From: Verrucomicrobiota bacterium
GTDB lineage: Bacteria; Verrucomicrobiota; Verrucomicrobiia; Opitutales; Opitutaceae
DNA length: 32,023 bases
Reading direction: 5' to 3'
Assembly (NCBI GenBank): GCA_023446735.1
Contig: JAEXPQ010000044.1
Span: forward strand, 1 to 32,023
This document shows, in pieces, positions 30,524 through 32,023 of the stretch. Below the pieces are notes generated by a model that saw only the letters and a program-made list of their open reading frames with translations, made no database searches and was not told the origin of the DNA. A program made the translations under genes and the position numbers. The number at the start of each line of letters is the position of its first letter. Within the stretch, counting starts at the first letter, position 1.

Positions 30524-30748
30524 GAAATTGCGGAATGTGGATTGCGGAATGCGGAATGGGCGGAGGCCCTGAGGAGATTTCCGATTTGGAATTGCCGATT
30601 TGAGATTGGGCGGAGGGGCGGAACTCGGCGGTCGGGCGCATCGCCCGATCTGGGCTTGAACTCTGAACCCTGAACCCTGAACGCTGAACCCCGAACTCTG
30701 AGGAGCGGTCCGAACCCGAAACTCGAAACCGAAAACGCGAAATCCGTT
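30524..30748. repeat. Repeat-filled gap between GH105 and PL11
   Basis: Next to the PL11 start on the plus strand lies AAATTGCGGAATGTGGATTG followed by CGGAATGCGGAATGGGCGG. Then TTCCGATTTGGAATTGCCG variants, a hairpin TCGGGCG-CAT-CGCCCGA (30632-30648), a run of CTGAACCCTGAACCCTGAAC type 7-mers (about 30656-30700), and GAAACTCGAAACCGAAAACG (about 30718-30740). The last word resembles GTTTCGGGTTTCTAGTTTCG between korA and korB (366-388). No promoter was recognised. Confidence 0.75.
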
Positions 30749-30750
30749 CC

Positions 30751-32023
30751 TCAGTGTCCGGTGGCGTGCTCGAAGTGGAGGCCGCCGTCGTGGACGACCG
30801 ACTTGTCGCCGAAGTTACGGCGGAGTGCGATCATCTCGGCGCCGGCGAGCAGGACTGGACCGTAGCCATGCGCGGCGAGAACGCTAACAGGGCGGTAGTA
30901 GTAGAACATGGGCTCGAAGCCCATGCCGGTGCCGACGCAGGTGTTCTCGACCTGCCCGGCGGCATTGACCTGCTGTGCCACGGCCTGCCAGCCGATGGTG
31001 GCCATGGGGCCGTAGGCCTTGGCGTCGAGCCAGCCGCGGTTGATGCCGTGGGCGATCGCGTAGACGAACATCGCGGAAGCGGAGGTCTCGAGGTAGGAGT
31101 CGTTGCGGTCGAGCAGCTGGTGCCAGAGGCCGGCACCGCTCTGGGTGGCGGCGAGGCCGGCGGCGTGGGCGCGGTACTGCGCGAGCACGGCGGCGCGGCC
31201 GGGATGATTTTCGGGGAGCACTTCGAGCAGCTCGGTCATGGCGACGATGGCCCAGCCGTTGGCGCGGGCCCAGGGGAAGACCGGGTGCGGGTCCATGTTC
31301 TCGATCCAGCCGTGGCGGTAGAGGCCGCGCTCGGGGAGGAACATCCGCGCGGAGAACTGGAGGATCTGCTTCACGGCGTCGTCGAAATAGGCGGACTCGC
31401 CGGTGAGCGCGCCCATCTGCGCGAGGGCGGGCACGCTCATGTAGAGGTCGTCGAGCCAAAGGGAGCCGGGCATGGGGCGGTTGCGGGCGAGGGTGCCGTC
31501 GGCCAGACGCATCTGGCCGGTGTGGATCCAGCGAAGGTAGTTGTCGATCCAGGGGCGCAGCGCGGCGGGGCGGAGGTCGGCGCGGGCGGCCTTGATCAGG
31601 GCGGCGGCCATGGCGCCGGAGTCGTCGAGCGTGCGCGGGGCGAGCACGCCGCGCAGGACCATCATCTGGTCGCGCGGTAGGAGGCCGGCGGTCAGATCGC
31701 CGCCCTGTGCGCGCAGGTGGGCGGCGACGGTGGCGATGGCGTGGAGGCGCTCGTCGACGTAGGCGCGGTAGCGCGCGTCGCCGGTGACGGCGGCGACATG
31801 GAGCATGCCGTTGTACGTCACGCCCCACTCGTAGGAGGTGAGCAGGAAATCGGTACGCGCGAACGCCACGGTGGCGGGAAGCTGCGCGAGGTCGGTCACG
31901 GGCGCGCCGGTGGCGCGGTCGACGAGGCGCACGGGGGAGGCGGTCTCGAGGTAGCCGAGCACGCGGTCGAGCACGGCCTTGGTGGCTGCCTCGTCAATCG
32001 GGGCATAGGGGGCCGGGTAGGCG
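30751..32023 (-). CDS. GH105 unsaturated rhamnogalacturonyl hydrolase (partial, 5' end off window)
   Basis: 424 codons are present and the frame is open at the right edge, so the N-terminus and any signal peptide are missing. The enzyme removes the 4,5-unsaturated galacturonate left by pectin and RG lyases, releasing a keto-uronate and a shortened chain. Seen are SYEWGVTYNGMLHVAAVTGD, SLWLDDLYMSVPALAQMGALTG (the catalytic Asp lies in this WLDxLYM motif), RHGWIENMDPHPVFPWARANGW and SASAMFVYAIAHGINRGWLD, all standard for the (alpha/alpha)6 barrel of GH105. The C-terminus is complete. It is the first visible gene of the minus-strand locus, 230 bp upstream of PL11; further genes may precede it. 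Confidence 0.93.
   Translation of the reverse strand, partial: AYPAPYAPIDEAATKAVLDRVLGYLETASPVRLVDRATGAPVTDLAQLPATVAFARTDFLLTSYEWGVTYNGMLHVAAVTGDARYRAYVDERLHAIATVAAHLRAQGGDLTAGLLPRDQMMVLRGVLAPRTLDDSGAMAAALIKAARADLRPAALRPWIDNYLRWIHTGQMRLADGTLARNRPMPGSLWLDDLYMSVPALAQMGALTGESAYFDDAVKQILQFSARMFLPERGLYRHGWIENMDPHPVFPWARANGWAIVAMTELLEVLPENHPGRAAVLAQYRAHAAGLAATQSGAGLWHQLLDRNDSYLETSASAMFVYAIAHGINRGWLDAKAYGPMATIGWQAVAQQVNAAGQVENTCVGTGMGFEPMFYYYRPVSVLAAHGYGPVLLAGAEMIALRRNFGDKSVVHDGGLHFEHATGH

Noticed and set aside
28394..30673. A 759-codon plus-strand frame opposite PL11
   Set aside because: Mirror of the PL11 codons with no recognisable domain; PL11 is unambiguous.

Overview
This 32 kb window is G+C-rich (roughly two thirds or more by eye). 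It looks like the chromosome of a heterotrophic bacterium of the Verrucomicrobiota, probably near the Opitutaceae. That placement is an inference from the gene mix: KorAB, many secreted pectin enzymes, no SusC/SusD pair, no usual Shine-Dalgarno sites, and many short intergenic repeats. No RNA gene, CRISPR array, integrase or insertion-sequence transposase was seen.

Layout. (1) 1-2230, minus strand: korA-korB, a 2-oxoacid:ferredoxin oxidoreductase; korB runs off the left edge. (2) 2417-4911, plus strand: a Maf nucleotide pyrophosphatase, a TonB/TolA-like one-pass protein, and an RluA-type pseudouridine synthase coupled to it by a 4-base overlap. (3) 4912-7033, minus strand: a tandem-domain class II aldolase followed by a DeoR-type regulator, a likely sugar-phosphate catabolic pair. 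(4) 7274-10866, plus strand: a tightly coupled four-gene operon of a secreted oligogalacturonate-lyase-like propeller, a DUF6250-like secreted protein, an SDR oxidoreductase and a ThuA-like protein. (5) 10918-32023, minus strand: eleven exported-enzyme genes in one direction, read right to left: GH105 (5' end missing), PL11, GH43, GH2, SGNH esterase, SASA esterase, GH28, nucleoside-hydrolase-like, rhamnogalacturonan-acetylesterase-like, GH78, GH78.

Region 5 fits a nearly complete rhamnogalacturonan-I (RG-I) degradation locus. PL11 would cut the backbone, GH105 would remove the unsaturated uronic acid, GH28 and the two GH78 enzymes would trim galacturonate and rhamnose, three esterases would deacetylate, and GH2 and GH43 would work on galactose or arabinose side chains. 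The aldolase/DeoR pair could act on the released rhamnose, and the PL22-like operon on galacturonate oligomers; both links are inference. No transporter is visible.

The most unusual content is repetitive DNA in region 5. Four elements of about 130 bp with 17-18 bp terminal inverted repeats lie between genes, and a recognisable arm of a fifth lies in frame inside the GH2 gene. Several families of short words recur in a fixed order just before the start codons. Related words are also translated in frame just after the signal peptides of at least five secreted proteins. A further hairpin family shows compensatory stem changes. Together these look like a repeat-mediated, cassette-like organisation of a polysaccharide locus that also alters the proteins.
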